From positions 22,166 to 86,165 of the forward strand of contig JAEUOZ010000037.1 of assembly GCA_016790225.1 (NCBI GenBank): DNA of 64,000 bases. Reading direction: 5' to 3'. This stretch comes from Rubrivivax sp. GTDB taxonomy: Bacteria; Pseudomonadota; Gammaproteobacteria; Burkholderiales; Burkholderiaceae. Below the pieces are notes generated by a model. That model saw nothing but the letters and a program-made list of their open reading frames with translations. It had not been told where the DNA came from and made no database searches. Positions within the stretch are counted from its first letter, which is position 1; every line of letters starts with the position of its first letter. The translations under genes and the position numbers were made by a program. This document shows positions 54,495 to 63,786 of this stretch, in pieces.

Positions 54495-55454
54495 GTGAAC
54501 TTCCAGCAATTGCGTTCCTTTCGCGAAACGGTCCGCCAGGGCTTCAACCTCACGGCCGTGGCCGAGGTGTTGCACACCTCTCAGCCGGGCGTGAGTCGGC
54601 AGCTGAAGGAGCTGGAAGAAGAGCTCGGCATCGAACTGTTCGTCCGCTCGGGCCGCCGCTTCCTGGGCCTCACCGAGCCTGGCAAGGCCGCCCTGCCCTT
54701 CGTCGAGCGCTTGCTTCAGGAGGCCGAGAACGTTCGCCGCGTCGGCGCCGACTTCGCCAGCGCCGATCGTGGCGTGCTGACGATCGCCGCCACGCACACC
54801 CAGGCCCGCTATGCGCTCCCGTCAGCGGTGAAGGACTTCTGCACGACTCACCCGCAGGTGTCGCTGCACCTGATGCAAGGCCCGCCGCGACAGATCGCGG
54901 CGCAGGTGCTCTCGGGCGAGGTCGATCTCGGGGTCGCCACCGAAGCCCTGGCAGAGTACCCGGACCTCATCGCCCTGCCTTGCTACCGCTGGACCCACAT
55001 CGTCGTGGTGGGAAAGCAGCACGGGCTGGCGCAACGCGCTGCTGCGGGTCACCGCATCACGCTAGAGGACCTCGCGGCGCACCCGCTGGTCACCTACGAA
55101 CCCGGTTATACCGGCCGCGGTCACATCGATGACGCCTTCGCCAAGGCGGGCCTGAAGGCGCACTTCGTGCTGCAGGCAATGGACGCCGATGTCATCAAGA
55201 CCTACGTCGAGCTGGGCATCGGTGTCGGCGTGATCGCCTCCGTGGCCTTCGACGAGGAGAGGGACCGCGGACTGGTGGCCATCGACGCCCGGCACCTGTT
55301 CGCCACCAATACCACCCGCGTGGCGATCAAGCGCGGCAGCTACCTGCGCGGCTATGTCTACGACTTCATCCAGACTTTCGCGCCCACGCTCACGCGGGCC
55401 GTGATCGAGGCCGCACTGGCCTCGGCGCCGGGCACGGGCGCTGACGGCCTTTAG
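54495..55454 (+). CDS. cysB: CysB/Cbl-type LysR transcription regulator
   Basis: 319 residues from a GTG at 54495 (MNFQQLRSFRETVRQGFNL). The winged helix contains EVLHTSQPGVSRQLKELE, and the effector domain has ATHTQARYALP and YEPGYTGRGHID as in CysB. Such regulators sense O-acetylserine/N-acetylserine or sulfate and control sulfur uptake. It is convergent with the cysA end of the sulfate ABC operon, which is its likely target. Confidence 0.85.
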   Translation: MNFQQLRSFRETVRQGFNLTAVAEVLHTSQPGVSRQLKELEEELGIELFVRSGRRFLGLTEPGKAALPFVERLLQEAENVRRVGADFASADRGVLTIAATHTQARYALPSAVKDFCTTHPQVSLHLMQGPPRQIAAQVLSGEVDLGVATEALAEYPDLIALPCYRWTHIVVVGKQHGLAQRAAAGHRITLEDLAAHPLVTYEPGYTGRGHIDDAFAKAGLKAHFVLQAMDADVIKTYVELGIGVGVIASVAFDEERDRGLVAIDARHLFATNTTRVAIKRGSYLRGYVYDFIQTFAPTLTRAVIEAALASAPGTGADGL

Positions 55455-55508
55455 CCAGCGGGCGCGCCGGCCTGTGTGCGGCAGCTGCTCTCTGCAGCCA
55501 CCCTACGC

Positions 55509-56552
55509 TCAGGCGCTGGCTTCACCCACAGCGAAGCGGGTCACGCGGCGCGGCTTCAGGTACACGCGGCTGCCACGCTGCAATGACAGCCGATCGCGCA
55601 GCGCCTGGTACTCGGCGCGCGGCAGCTCCACATCGAGGTAGCCTTCTTCGCCGTCCCGTTTGAACTCCACGCGCGTGTTGGCGCCCACGGTCAGCGTCTG
55701 GCTCAGCGTGGCGGCCCAGGCACCGACGGCCGGCTCGGCCACGATCTCCAGCTCGTGCGGGCGAACGTACACCGTTTCTCGGGGTGCGCCACCCGCGCCC
55801 GGCGTGTGCTCCGTGCGGCCGTGGAACAGGTTCACATCCCCCAGGAACTGCAGCACGAAGGGCGTGGCCGGGTGGTCGTAGACCTGATCGGGCGTGCCCA
55901 CCTGCTCGATGCGGCCCTCGTTCATCACGACAATGCGGTCGGCCACCTCCATGGCCTCTTCCTGGTCGTGCGTGACGAACACGCTGGTCACGTGCACCTC
56001 GTCGTGCAGGCGGCGCAACCAGCGGCGCAGCTCCTTGCGCACCTTGGCGTCGAGCGCGCCGAAGGGCTCGTCGAGCAGCAGCACCTTGGGCTCCACCGCC
56101 AGCGCGCGGGCCAGGGCGATGCGCTGGCGCTGGCCGCCGGAAAGCTGGTGCGGGTAGCGGTCGGCCAGCCAGTCCAGCTGCACCAGCTTGAGCAGCTGCG
56201 TGACCTTATTCTTGATGTCCGCGTCCGACGGCCTGGTCGCCTTGGGTCGCACGCGCAGCCCGAAAGCCACGTTCTCGAAGATGGTCAGGTGGTTGAAGAG
56301 CGCGTAGTGCTGGAACACGAAGCCCACGTTGCGATCGCGCACATCCGTGGCGGTGGTGTCGTCGCCGTGGAAGTGCACGCTGCCCGAATCGGGCACCTCC
56401 AGCCCCGCCAGGATGCGCAGCAGCGTCGTCTTGCCCGAGCCCGAGGGGCCCAGCAGCGCCACCAGCTCGCCCGAGGGGATGGTGAGGTTGAGGTGGTCGC
56501 AGACGACGGTCTTGCCGAACGCCTTGTGCAGGTTGCGGACTTCGATGCTCAT
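55509..56552 (-). CDS. cysA: Sulfate/thiosulfate ABC transporter ATP-binding protein
   Basis: 347 residues. Walker [13 protein letters not shown], signature [15 protein letters not shown], Walker [14 protein letters not shown]-loop [12 protein letters not shown]-terminal TOBE-like domain runs from about 240. [14 protein letters not shown] matches CysA. It is the last gene of the sulfate operon and energises import of sulfate and thiosulfate. Confidence 0.95.
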   Translation of the reverse strand: MSIEVRNLHKAFGKTVVCDHLNLTIPSGELVALLGPSGSGKTTLLRILAGLEVPDSGSVHFHGDDTTATDVRDRNVGFVFQHYALFNHLTIFENVAFGLRVRPKATRPSDADIKNKVTQLLKLVQLDWLADRYPHQLSGGQRQRIALARALAVEPKVLLLDEPFGALDAKVRKELRRWLRRLHDEVHVTSVFVTHDQEEAMEVADRIVVMNEGRIEQVGTPDQVYDHPATPFVLQFLGDVNLFHGRTEHTPGAGGAPRETVYVRPHELEIVAEPAVGAWAATLSQTLTVGANTRVEFKRDGEEGYLDVELPRAEYQALRDRLSLQRGSRVYLKPRRVTRFAVGEASA

Positions 56553-56583
56553 GGGATATTCACTCGGCGCTCATTCGGCACGT

Positions 56584-57483
56584 TCATTCAGCACGATCAG
56601 CTGCGCCACGCTTCTGGTGCTTGACGCGCTGCTCAACCACATACTTCAGCACCAGGGTCACCAGCGCCAGCAAGGCCAGCAGGCTGGCCACCGCGAAGGC
56701 CGCCGCGAACTGGTATTCGTTGTAGACGATCTCGATGTGCAGCGGCATGGTGTTGGTCTGCCCGCGGATGTGGCCCGAGACGACGCTGACCGCGCCGAAC
56801 TCGCCCATGGCCCGCGCGTTGCACAGGATCACGCCGTAGAGCAGCGCCCACTTCACGTTCGGCAGCGTCACGCGCCAGAAGATCTGCCAGCCGCCGGCGC
56901 CCAGCACACGCGCGGCCTCTTCCTGCTCGATGCCCTGCGCCTGCATCAGGGGGATCAGTTCGCGGGCGATGAAGGGGAAGGTCACGAACACGGTGGCCAG
57001 CACGATACCGGGCACCGCGAAGATCACCTTCATGTCGTTGTCGATCAGCCAGGCGCCGAACCAGCCCTGCAGCCCGAACACCAGCACGTAGACGAGGCCG
57101 GCGATCACCGGGCTCACCGAGAACGGCAGGTCGATCAGCGTCAGCAGGATGTTCTTGCCGCGGAACTCGAACTTGGCGATCGCCCAGGCCGCGGCCACTC
57201 CGAAAGCCAGGTTCATCGGCACGCTGATGCCAGCGGCGATGAGCGTGAGCTTGATCGCCGAGAGTGCATCAGGCTCGGTGATGGCCGCGAGGTAGACGCC
57301 CCAGCCTTTCTTCAGCGCCTCGTAGAACACGGTAGCGAGCGGCACGAACAGGAACAGCGTCATGAACGCCAGCCCCAGGCCGATGATCGTGCGGCGCACC
57401 CAGGGCGCCTCGCCGGTGGCGCTGCGCAGCCGGGCTGCAGGCTGAACCTCGGGGTTGGGCTGGGACAGCACAGCGGTGTTCAT
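56584..57483 (-). CDS. cysW: Sulfate ABC transporter permease CysW
   Basis: 299 residues from the ATG at 57483 with AAGGG upstream. Six transmembrane segments, with the cytoplasmic EAA loop [47 protein letters not shown] is characteristic of CysW. It pairs with CysT to form the membrane channel. Confidence 0.93.
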   Translation of the reverse strand: MNTAVLSQPNPEVQPAARLRSATGEAPWVRRTIIGLGLAFMTLFLFVPLATVFYEALKKGWGVYLAAITEPDALSAIKLTLIAAGISVPMNLAFGVAAAWAIAKFEFRGKNILLTLIDLPFSVSPVIAGLVYVLVFGLQGWFGAWLIDNDMKVIFAVPGIVLATVFVTFPFIARELIPLMQAQGIEQEEAARVLGAGGWQIFWRVTLPNVKWALLYGVILCNARAMGEFGAVSVVSGHIRGQTNTMPLHIEIVYNEYQFAAAFAVASLLALLALVTLVLKYVVEQRVKHQKRGAADRAE

Positions 57484-57514
57484 TGGACGGCCCTTCGTGC
57501 TGCGCACTCCGGGA

Positions 57515-57544
57515 TGAGCGCTTGGGAGCGGCCCGGCGCGCTCA
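57515..57544. repeat. Intergenic REP-like repeat, copy 2
   Basis: TGAGCGC at 57515-57521 and GCGCTCA at 57538-57544 are inverted ends around TTGGGAGCGGCCCG, so the element can form a stem-loop. The core CTTGGGAGCG is shared with 32821. The right end includes the cysT stop codon. Confidence 0.6.
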
Positions 57545-58381
57545 TGCCACGCCCCCTTGCCGGCGCCGCGCCCAGGCCTGCAGCATGTTGATCACCAGCA
57601 GCAGGATGAAGCTCACCACCAGCATCACCACCGCGATGGCCGTGGCGCCCGCGTAGTCGTACTGCTCAAGCTTGGTGATGATGAGCAGCGGCGTGATCTC
57701 GCTGACCATGGGCATGTTGCCGGCGATGAAGATGACGCTGCCGTACTCGCCCAGGGCGCGCGCGAAGGCCAGCGCGAAGCCCGTCAGCAGCGCCGGCATC
57801 ACGATGGGGAAGACCACCTTCGTGAAGGTCTGCCAGCGCGTGGCGCCCAGCGTGGCGGCTACCTCTTCCAGTTCACGGTTCACGTCCTCGAGCACCGGCT
57901 GCACCGTGCGCACCACAAACGGCAAGCCGATGAACACCAGCGCCACCCACACGCCGATGGGCGTGAAGCTCACCTTGAACGGCAGCCACTGGCCGAGGGT
58001 GCCGTTCTGCGCCCAGATGGCCGTGAGCGCAATGCCGGCCACGGCCGTGGGCAGCGCAAACGGCAAGTCCACCAGCGCGTCGACGATGCGCTTGCCGGGG
58101 AAGCTGTAGCGCACCAGCATCCAGGCCACCAGCAGCCCGAAGAAGGCGTTGAGCAGCGCCGCCAGGAAGCTGGCGCCAAAGGTGAGCCGGTAGCTGGCCA
58201 TCACGCGCGGCGTGGTGGTGGCGTCCAGGAACTGCTGCCAGGTCATCGTGAACGTCTTCAGGAACGCCGCCGACAAGGGGATCAGCATGATCAGGCTGAT
58301 GTAGAGCAGCGCAAAGCCGAGCGCCAGGTCGAAGCCCGGCAGCACGGTGTGGCGCTTGAGAAGGGCGCGGGAGAGGATCAC
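57542..58381 (-). CDS. cysT: Sulfate ABC transporter permease CysT
   Basis: 279 residues from a GTG one base after the upstream binding-protein stop, indicating tight coupling. [23 protein letters not shown] gives the first membrane helix (in part [10 protein letters not shown]). The EAA loop is [23 protein letters not shown] and the CysT-type [18 protein letters not shown] follows. It forms the heterodimeric channel with CysW. A repeat element overlaps its stop. Confidence 0.93.
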   Translation of the reverse strand: MILSRALLKRHTVLPGFDLALGFALLYISLIMLIPLSAAFLKTFTMTWQQFLDATTTPRVMASYRLTFGASFLAALLNAFFGLLVAWMLVRYSFPGKRIVDALVDLPFALPTAVAGIALTAIWAQNGTLGQWLPFKVSFTPIGVWVALVFIGLPFVVRTVQPVLEDVNRELEEVAATLGATRWQTFTKVVFPIVMPALLTGFALAFARALGEYGSVIFIAGNMPMVSEITPLLIITKLEQYDYAGATAIAVVMLVVSFILLLVINMLQAWARRRQGGVA

Positions 58382-58382
58382 C

Positions 58383-59402
58383 TCATCGCCCCTTGGCGGC
58401 GAGGATCACCTGGTCGTAGTGGCCACCGTCGTTGAAGTGCTCGGCCTGCGCCCGGGTCCAGCCGCCGAACACCTCGTCCACCGTGAAGGTGCTGACCTTG
58501 GGGAACTGCTTCGCGTACTTCGCCAGCACCTTGGCGTCGCGCGGGCGCAGGTGGTGCTTGGCGGCGATTTCCTGGCCCTCGGGCGAATAGAGGTACTGCA
58601 GATAGGCCTCGGCCAGCTTGCGCGTGCCGCGCTTGTCGACCACGCGGTCAACCACGCTCACCGGGTTCTCGGCCAGGATGGTGCGGCTGGGGTAGACCAG
58701 CTCGAAGCCATCGCCAAACTCGCGCGTGATCAGGGGCGCTTCGCTCTCGAAGGTGACGAGCGCGTCACCCAGGTTACGCTGCGCGAAGGTCGTAGTGGCG
58801 CCGCGGCCGCCGCCGTCCAGCACCGGCACGTTGGCGAAGATGCGCGTCACCAGCGCCTTGGCCGCGTCGTGGCTGGCGCCACCCTTGACACCTGCGCCCC
58901 AGGCCGCCAGGTAGGTATAGCGGCCGTTGCCGCTGGTCTTGGGGTTGGGGATGATGACCTGCAGGCCCGAGCGGCCCAGGTCACTCCAGTCGCGGATGGC
59001 CTTGGGGTTGCCCTTTCGCACCAGGATCACGCTGATGCTGGTGGTGGGGCTGGCGTTGTGCGGCAGCCTTGTCGCCCAGTTCGCCGGCACCAGGCCACCG
59101 CGCGTGTGCAGGATGTCGATGTCGTTGTGCTGGTTCATGGTGATGACGTCGGCCTCCAGACCGTCAGCCACGCTGCGCGCCTGGCGACTGCTGCCGCCGT
59201 GGCTCTGGTTCAGCTTCAGGTCCTGGCCGGAGGTCTTCTTCCAATGGGCGGCGAAGGCGGCGTTGAAGTCCTTGTAGAACTCGCGGCTGACGTCGTAGCT
59301 CACGTTCAGCAGGCTCTGGGCCTGCTGCGCGCCGGCCAGGCCCGGCAGGGCCAGGGCACCGGCGGCGCCGATCAGCTGGCGGCGGGAAACAAGAAGTGAC
59401 AT
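58383..59402 (-). CDS. Periplasmic sulfate-binding protein, copy 1
   Basis: 339 residues from the ATG at 59402. The signal MSLLVSRRQLIGAAGALA has a twin-arginine motif. Mature motifs are LLNVSYDVSREFYKDFN, NQSHGGSSRQARSV, IPNPKTSGNGRYTYLAAWG and TFTVDEVFGGW, as in Sbp/CysP proteins. It is directly upstream of cysT and so is the in-operon binding protein. Confidence 0.93.
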   Translation of the reverse strand: MSLLVSRRQLIGAAGALALPGLAGAQQAQSLLNVSYDVSREFYKDFNAAFAAHWKKTSGQDLKLNQSHGGSSRQARSVADGLEADVITMNQHNDIDILHTRGGLVPANWATRLPHNASPTTSISVILVRKGNPKAIRDWSDLGRSGLQVIIPNPKTSGNGRYTYLAAWGAGVKGGASHDAAKALVTRIFANVPVLDGGGRGATTTFAQRNLGDALVTFESEAPLITREFGDGFELVYPSRTILAENPVSVVDRVVDKRGTRKLAEAYLQYLYSPEGQEIAAKHHLRPRDAKVLAKYAKQFPKVSTFTVDEVFGGWTRAQAEHFNDGGHYDQVILAAKGR

Positions 59403-59540
59403 GGGCGACTCAGGACACGGTGGGGTGAGGCGGCGCACTGTAGGCAGCGCCGCCAGACAAGCCAACGAAGCAATCCGCGTCTGCTGATGCGGAAAGCGAA
59501 TGAGACGGCACGCCGTGCCGACTCAGCGCGCGAGGCCGCT

Positions 59541-60605
59541 TTACTTCTTGGTGAAGATGCGGTCGAACACCCCGCCGTCGTTGAAATGCGCCGGCTGCGC
59601 CTTGCTCCAGCCGCCGAACACCTCGTCGATGGTGAACAGGTTCACCTTGTTGGTGAAGGTACTGGCAAAGCGCGCCGCCACGGCGGCATCACGCGGGCGG
59701 TAGTAGTTGTCTGCGGCGATGGTCTGGCCCTGCGGCGTGTACAGGAACTCCAGGTAGGCCTGGGCGACGGCGCGGGTGCCCTTGCGGTCGACGGTCTTGT
59801 CTACCACGGTCACCGGCGGCTCGGCCAGGATGCTCAAGGACGGCACCACGATGTCGAAGCGCGTGGGGCCCAGTTCCTTTACCGCCAGGAAGGCCTCGTT
59901 CTCCCAGCTCAGAAACACGTCGCCCACGCCGCGCTCGGCAAAGGTGGTCAGCGAGCCGCGGGCGCCGCTGTCCAGCACCGGCACGTTCTTGAACAGGTCG
60001 GCCACGAAGGCCTCGGCCCGCGCCGGGTTGTTGCCGAACTTCTTGAGCGCATAGCCCCAGGCGGCGAGGTAGTTCCAGCGTGCGCCACCGCTCGTCTTGG
60101 GGTTGGGCGTGACGACGGCCACACCGGGCTTGACCAGGTCGTCCCAGTCCTTGATGCCCTTGGGGTTGCCCTTGCGAACGAGGAAGACGATCGTGCTGGT
60201 GTACGGGCAGCTGTTGTTGGGCAAGCGGGTCTGCCAGTTGGCCGGGATCAGCTGCGCCTTGGCGTGCAGCTCGTCGATGTCGTAGGCCAGGGCCAGCGTC
60301 ACCACGTCGGCATCGAGCCCGTCGATCACGCTGCGCGCCTGGCGGCCGCTGCCGCCATGGCTCTGGCGGACGGTGACGTTGTCGCCCGTGCGGGCCTTCC
60401 AGTGCGCGGCAAAGGCCTTGTTGAACTCGACGTACAGCTCGCGCGTCGGGTCGTAGCTCACGTTGAGCAGCGCGATGTCGCGCTGGGCATGGGCCAGCGA
60501 GCTGAAGCCCAGGGCGCCGGTGCCAGCCGCCGCGGCTGCGGCGGTGAGCAGGCCACGGCGACTGATGCGTTGACGGATCAGTTCCTTCGTGTGCGGAGTG
60601 GTCAT
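59541..60605 (-). CDS. Periplasmic sulfate-binding protein, copy 2
   Basis: 354 residues with a twin-arginine signal [20 protein letters not shown]. It has the same set of motifs as copy 1 ([55 protein letters not shown]) but is clearly diverged, for example in the middle region [12 protein letters not shown]. It is the first gene of the cluster, 138 bases before copy 1. One of the two may prefer thiosulfate or another oxyanion. Confidence 0.93.
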   Translation of the reverse strand: MTTPHTKELIRQRISRRGLLTAAAAAAGTGALGFSSLAHAQRDIALLNVSYDPTRELYVEFNKAFAAHWKARTGDNVTVRQSHGGSGRQARSVIDGLDADVVTLALAYDIDELHAKAQLIPANWQTRLPNNSCPYTSTIVFLVRKGNPKGIKDWDDLVKPGVAVVTPNPKTSGGARWNYLAAWGYALKKFGNNPARAEAFVADLFKNVPVLDSGARGSLTTFAERGVGDVFLSWENEAFLAVKELGPTRFDIVVPSLSILAEPPVTVVDKTVDRKGTRAVAQAYLEFLYTPQGQTIAADNYYRPRDAAVAARFASTFTNKVNLFTIDEVFGGWSKAQPAHFNDGGVFDRIFTKK

Positions 60606-60668
60606 GGTCTCAGGGCCCTCATGGTGTCGCGGCGGACGTTCGTGATGGAAGGTGATGAACGGGCCGCC

Positions 60669-60697
60669 ATCCTAGGAACGCCGTTGGAGCAGGGCAA
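60669..60697 (-). promoter_or_regulatory. Candidate promoter of the sulfate-uptake cluster
   Basis: Minus strand: -35 TTGCCC (60692-60697), 17-base spacer, -10 TAGGAT (60669-60674), each four of six to consensus. It lies about 64 bases upstream of the first binding-protein ATG. Weak elements fit an activator-dependent (CysB-type) promoter. Confidence 0.4.
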
Positions 60698-60956
60698 AGA
60701 ACCAATTCGGCACTGCTCATTCGCTCGGCGCAACAGGACCGTCGATGCACCACAAGAGCGTCACCGCCAGAGCGGCTGGTGCAGATCCATCGATCGTTCG
60801 CATCGATGCGTGTGCCTGAGTCGTTCAGACGCGTGAACCGCTCAGCGCAGTGCTCGCAGAAGGCGGGGCCGGCCTGCTACAGCACTGGCACTTGTCGGGC
60901 CAGGTCGTCCGGGCGGCGAAGGTCCTGCGACTCTCTCGGGCTGCGATCGGCGCCCC

Positions 60957-61082
60957 TCAGCAACTCAGGCGCGAAATGCTCACACGATCAGTGTCGAGCA
61001 TGAACTCCGCAGGCTTGCACACCGCCTGACGGTTGCCGTCCTTGAAGACTCTGGTGGCGAGCGTTTCCAGGTCGCGCTCCAT
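60957..61082 (-). pseudogene. Truncated VapB-like (AbrB-fold) antitoxin fragment
   Basis: 41 codons from an ATG at 61082: LATRVFKDGNRQAVCKPAEF then DTDRVSISR matches the N-terminal DNA-binding part of VapB antitoxins (typically FKNGRSQAVRLPAEF...). It then stops at 60957, about half the usual length, and no PIN toxin follows. The frame is open back to 61319 without recognisable sequence. It is probably a broken toxin-antitoxin locus. Confidence 0.5.
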
Positions 61083-61340
61083 GGGCAAGCATGGATGTGT
61101 GTACCTTGTTTCAAGCGCCGGCGTGCAACGACGCCCGGCGACCGCGCCGGCTTCGCAAGCTTGCGCCACCGGCATGTCACGAACGCAGCTCCCAGTGACG
61201 CCGAAAGAAGCCTGCGCGAGCGATGGTGCTCTGCTGAAGTTGGAGGCTAGCCCTCCGGGGCCGGCACTTCTGTCGCGGATCTGGTCGATCGAGCGACTCA
61301 TGTCGGCGGTCAGGGGCATGGGACTCTCGACCTCTGGCCT

Positions 61341-61844
61341 TCAGGGTTCGGCCCGCGGCACGCTCGCCTTGCCCATCGCCTTCAGCAGGGCGTCGTCCAG
61401 CGTGGCCAGCGGAAGCTGCCGGCGCAGTGCCAGCTCCAGGTAGCAGGCGTCGTAGGCGCTCAAGGCGTACTCGGCGGCAAGCGCGTCCAGCGTCTGAAGA
61501 GACACGGGTTCCCGGCACACCTGCAACCGCAGGGCCGAAGCCGCCGCGGCCAGTTCGATGCGCTGGGCCGCCGTGATGCGCCGCCGGCGCTGCGCGCCGT
61601 GCAGCAGGTTGGCCATTTCGGGCAGCCACAGCGTCGGCACCCAGACGTCGGCGACGATGGTGGCCTGCAGTGCGGCGCGGGTGAAGTCTGTGGCTTCGTC
61701 CGGCAGGAACCAGGCCGCGCTGACCGATGCATCCACGACGAAAGGGCCCGGCAGCGCATCGAATGCGGGCTCCGGCTCGCGGGCCATGAGCCGGGTGGCG
61801 GCACGGCCGCGCGAGGGCCGCGCCGCCGGTGGCACGGACGCCAT
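61341..61844 (-). CDS. VapC-type PIN-domain toxin
   Basis: 167 residues from the ATG at 61844, which overlaps the antitoxin stop (TGATG). The acidic PIN residues are Asp38 (VVDASVSAAW), Glu76 (WLPEMANLL), Asp132 (SAYDACYLELA) and Asp150/151 (ATLDDAL). The 35 residues before the core are unusual for VapC and basic; a second ATG at 61787 could be the true start. Predicted to be a Mg-dependent RNase held inactive by the upstream-encoded Phd-type antitoxin. Confidence 0.85.
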   Translation of the reverse strand: MASVPPAARPSRGRAATRLMAREPEPAFDALPGPFVVDASVSAAWFLPDEATDFTRAALQATIVADVWVPTLWLPEMANLLHGAQRRRRITAAQRIELAAAASALRLQVCREPVSLQTLDALAAEYALSAYDACYLELALRRQLPLATLDDALLKAMGKASVPRAEP

Positions 61845-62089
61845 CAGCGCCGGCCTTCGCGGATCAGGTCGCGGCTCTTGAGCCGACCGAGGCTGACGCC
61901 CTGGCTGGCCTGCTGCAGGCGTGCCACGGCATCGGCTGCGCTGCGCTGCCGGGTGGCGTCGTCCTCGGGCGGGGCGAGCCGGGCGACGACCTTGCCGCGC
62001 CGGGTGATCTCGATGCTCTCGCCGGCCAGCACCCGGTCGACCAGCTCGGACAGGCGGTTCTTGGCTTCGAACAGGGCGACGGCAGTCAT
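61844..62089 (-). CDS. Phd/YefM-type antitoxin
   Basis: 81 residues: AVALFEAKNRLSELVDRVLAGESIEITRRGKVVARLAP is the Phd fold (shortened here to FEAKNRLSELVD and ITRRGKVVARL). The C-terminus, ending KSRDLIREGRR, should wrap the toxin. It is translationally coupled to the PIN toxin and probably represses its own promoter, which has a palindrome between -35 and -10. Confidence 0.87.
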   Translation of the reverse strand: MTAVALFEAKNRLSELVDRVLAGESIEITRRGKVVARLAPPEDDATRQRSAADAVARLQQASQGVSLGRLKSRDLIREGRR

Positions 62090-62118
62090 GGGGTCTGGGC
62101 TCGGGAGGAAGACTGGAC

Positions 62119-62147
62119 AATATAGCTAGCTAGCCATCTACGTGCAA
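62119..62147 (-). promoter_or_regulatory. Promoter and operator-like palindrome of the toxin-antitoxin pair
   Basis: Minus strand: -35 TTGCAC (62142-62147), 17-base spacer, -10 TATATT (62119-62124). The palindrome GCTAGCTAGC (62125-62134) lies in the spacer next to the -10, where antitoxin binding would block RNA polymerase. Confidence 0.6.
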
Positions 62148-62305
62148 GTTCAATGGATGGCAGGCGGCGGCGCGGCGGAAATGGCGATGGGGCTGGCTTA
62201 CTGAGAAGTCGGCAGATGCCGCCAATGTGGCTCATTCCTGCATCGGCGCCAACAAGCCAGGTGGTCGCTGCCCTCAGCTGTACGCCAGTCGCGCAGCCGA
62301 GCCGC

Positions 62306-63139
62306 TCACGACTTGGGTGTTGCCGGCAGTGTCGCGTCTTCAAGCATCCAACGGTATTCCACCTCTGTGGTTCCGCCCATGGGCTTGCCGTCCGGGTCGA
62401 CCCCAGCTTTGAACTGGCAGCGCGAGAGTGTTCGCAGGGCAGTGAAGTCCAGCAGGTCATGGCCTGAGCTCGAGGTCACCTGAGCCAGCAGCAGTTCACC
62501 GCGGGTGCCGATCTCGAAGCGCACGCGGGTGGTGCCGGTCATCTCCGTGCGAATGGCCATGACGGGGTAGTCGCTCACTTGCGGGGCGCAAGACGTCACG
62601 TTGACAACCGTAGGGCGGCGCGTGCCGGTGGCCGCCGCGGGCTGCACGGCGGCCGGCGTTTGGGCGCCGGCCGTGGTGCTCGTCGCTGCGCTTGCGCCGG
62701 CGGCATCTTTGCCATCGGCTGCGCTCACCATCACGAGCAAGATGCCGTGCCGCAAAGCCGGCGCGGTGTTGGAGGTCGACAGCTGGAAGCGGCAGGCGGC
62801 CAACCGCTCCTTCACGCTGGTGTCGAACGTCGCCGCGGTGCCTGACCACACCACGCGGTCTCGCTCGGGCAGCCGCTGACCGGCCGCGTCGACTTCGTAT
62901 TTCAGGATCCAGGGAACTCGGGCGCCTGGCAGCAGCCCTTGGCCAGCCAGATCACAGGATCGCGGCTGGACAGCGGCCAGCAAGCCGGGCTTGGGGACAG
63001 CCTTTGGCAGCGGCGCAGGCGCTGGCGCCTGCGCGCAACCAGCGGCCCATGTGACGAAGGCCCCTGCGAACCAAAGCCTGCGGCGCACGGTCCCAAGCGA
63101 TCCGCTTGCGAACCCAACTTTCAATCCTTCTTCTCGCAT
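62306..63139 (-). CDS. Lipoprotein-like protein with TonB C-terminal-type domain
   Basis: 277 residues from the ATG at 63139 with GGGAG upstream. A hydrophobic segment ends in AAGC (Cys near 35), a lipobox, followed by a Pro/Ala linker. The C-terminal domain (about 185-270) has YPVMAIRTEMTGTTRVRFEIGTRGELLLAQV in TonB_C style (VRFEIGTRGELL) and FTALRTLSRCQF. It lacks the usual long Pro-rich periplasmic spacer and has no ExbBD genes nearby, so it is probably not an energising TonB. Its role is unknown. Confidence 0.75.
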   Translation of the reverse strand: MREEGLKVGFASGSLGTVRRRLWFAGAFVTWAAGCAQAPAPAPLPKAVPKPGLLAAVQPRSCDLAGQGLLPGARVPWILKYEVDAAGQRLPERDRVVWSGTAATFDTSVKERLAACRFQLSTSNTAPALRHGILLVMVSAADGKDAAGASAATSTTAGAQTPAAVQPAAATGTRRPTVVNVTSCAPQVSDYPVMAIRTEMTGTTRVRFEIGTRGELLLAQVTSSSGHDLLDFTALRTLSRCQFKAGVDPDGKPMGGTTEVEYRWMLEDATLPATPKS

Positions 63140-63484
63140 TCCAGCACTCCCCTCACGACTGCGCGGCACGTTGATCAGCGCCGTCGATTTGTACACCCAG
63201 CTCTGGTCGTAGCGCTTGTCCTTCGGCTTCGCGCTGTCGATCGTCGCGGGCTTCAGGACGCAGTTGATGTGTCACATGTGGAGCCACCAAACGGTGGCCA
63301 CCGCCGCCCCGGTGGCCCAAACTTGGCCCCGTCCCGATGCGATGTCAAGAAACCGTCCGGGATCAAGAAAGACAAAACCCCAGTCGAATCAACGATCTGG
63401 GGTTTCGTTCGGGACCTTCCGGGGCGTCCGCAAACGCCCCGGGGACCGCATCACATGTGGTCGATCATCACATGCAAAACGCAC
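63140..63484. other. Spacer with coding-like remnant and hairpins
   Basis: No complete gene. On the minus strand the frame of the TonB-like gene stays open back to a stop near 63271 and reads KPATIDSAKPKDKRYDQSW, which looks like protein but has no start. Two strong hairpins follow at 63375-63442. Confidence 0.4.
63375..63442 (-). terminator. Double terminator hairpins
   Basis: On the minus strand, a nine-pair GC stem CCGGGGCGT/ACGCCCCGG (63419-63442) is followed by AAACCCCAG/CTGGGGTTT (63375-63405) and then TTGTCTTTCTT. Together they fit a terminator of a gene read leftward, such as the small ORF at 63485-63688. Confidence 0.55.
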
Positions 63485-63688
63485 CTAAGTCCGCGTCGCA
63501 TAACGCTCCGGCCCCGCTGGCACCCTCCATCTCCCGTCAAAGGACCCTCCATCGGGAATCCTCCAACTTTCATAGGTGGGGCCAGATGCACGTTTGTCAC
63601 TTGGCCAAACACTGAGCAGGATCGCCGCCAATGTAGCAGCAAGGACCCTGCGGTGAAACCTCTCGCGGGGAGCCATCGCAACGGTCAT
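63485..63688 (-). CDS. Possible small secreted protein
   Basis: 67 residues, start ATG with AGGTGG just upstream. A basic N-terminus and hydrophobic stretch (RRVLAATLAAILLSV) look like a signal peptide; the mature part is about 40 residues (ASGPTYESWRIP...GRWRVPAGPERY). It is followed by two terminator hairpins and preceded by a promoter-like region with a LexA-type box. No family recognised; the support is context rather than similarity. Confidence 0.35.
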   Translation of the reverse strand: MTVAMAPRERFHRRVLAATLAAILLSVWPSDKRASGPTYESWRIPDGGSFDGRWRVPAGPERYATRT

Positions 63689-63736
63689 CGCCCACCTGGC
63701 AAGCGAAGCTCAAGCGCCGGTCTCTTGAGTGGTCGT

Positions 63737-63752
63737 CTGGTTTTTTATACAG
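63737..63752. promoter_or_regulatory. LexA-box-like site in a divergent promoter region
   Basis: CTG-N10-CAG with an AT-rich centre (CTGGTTTTTTATACAG), close to the SOS box. On the plus strand it overlaps a promoter TTGAGT (63725-63730), 17 bases, TACAGT (63748-63753), 34 bases before the DUF2188 ATG. On the minus strand it contains TATAAA. Confidence 0.45.
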
Positions 63753-63786
63753 TCTTGAGGCTACCAGCTTCAGATTGGACAAAGCG

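Larger units (their letters stand above)
60606..61340. other. Gene-poor region with VapB-like remnant
   Basis: 735 bases between sulfate genes and the Phd-VapC pair. It contains the promoter for the sulfate cluster near 60669-60697, a VapB-like fragment (60957-61082) and otherwise sequence with no supported gene. Confidence 0.45.

Noticed and set aside
61083..61319. A gene for the 79 codons before the VapB-like fragment
   Set aside because: The frame is open but shows no motif, has Ser/Ala/Cys-rich random composition and no ribosome site.
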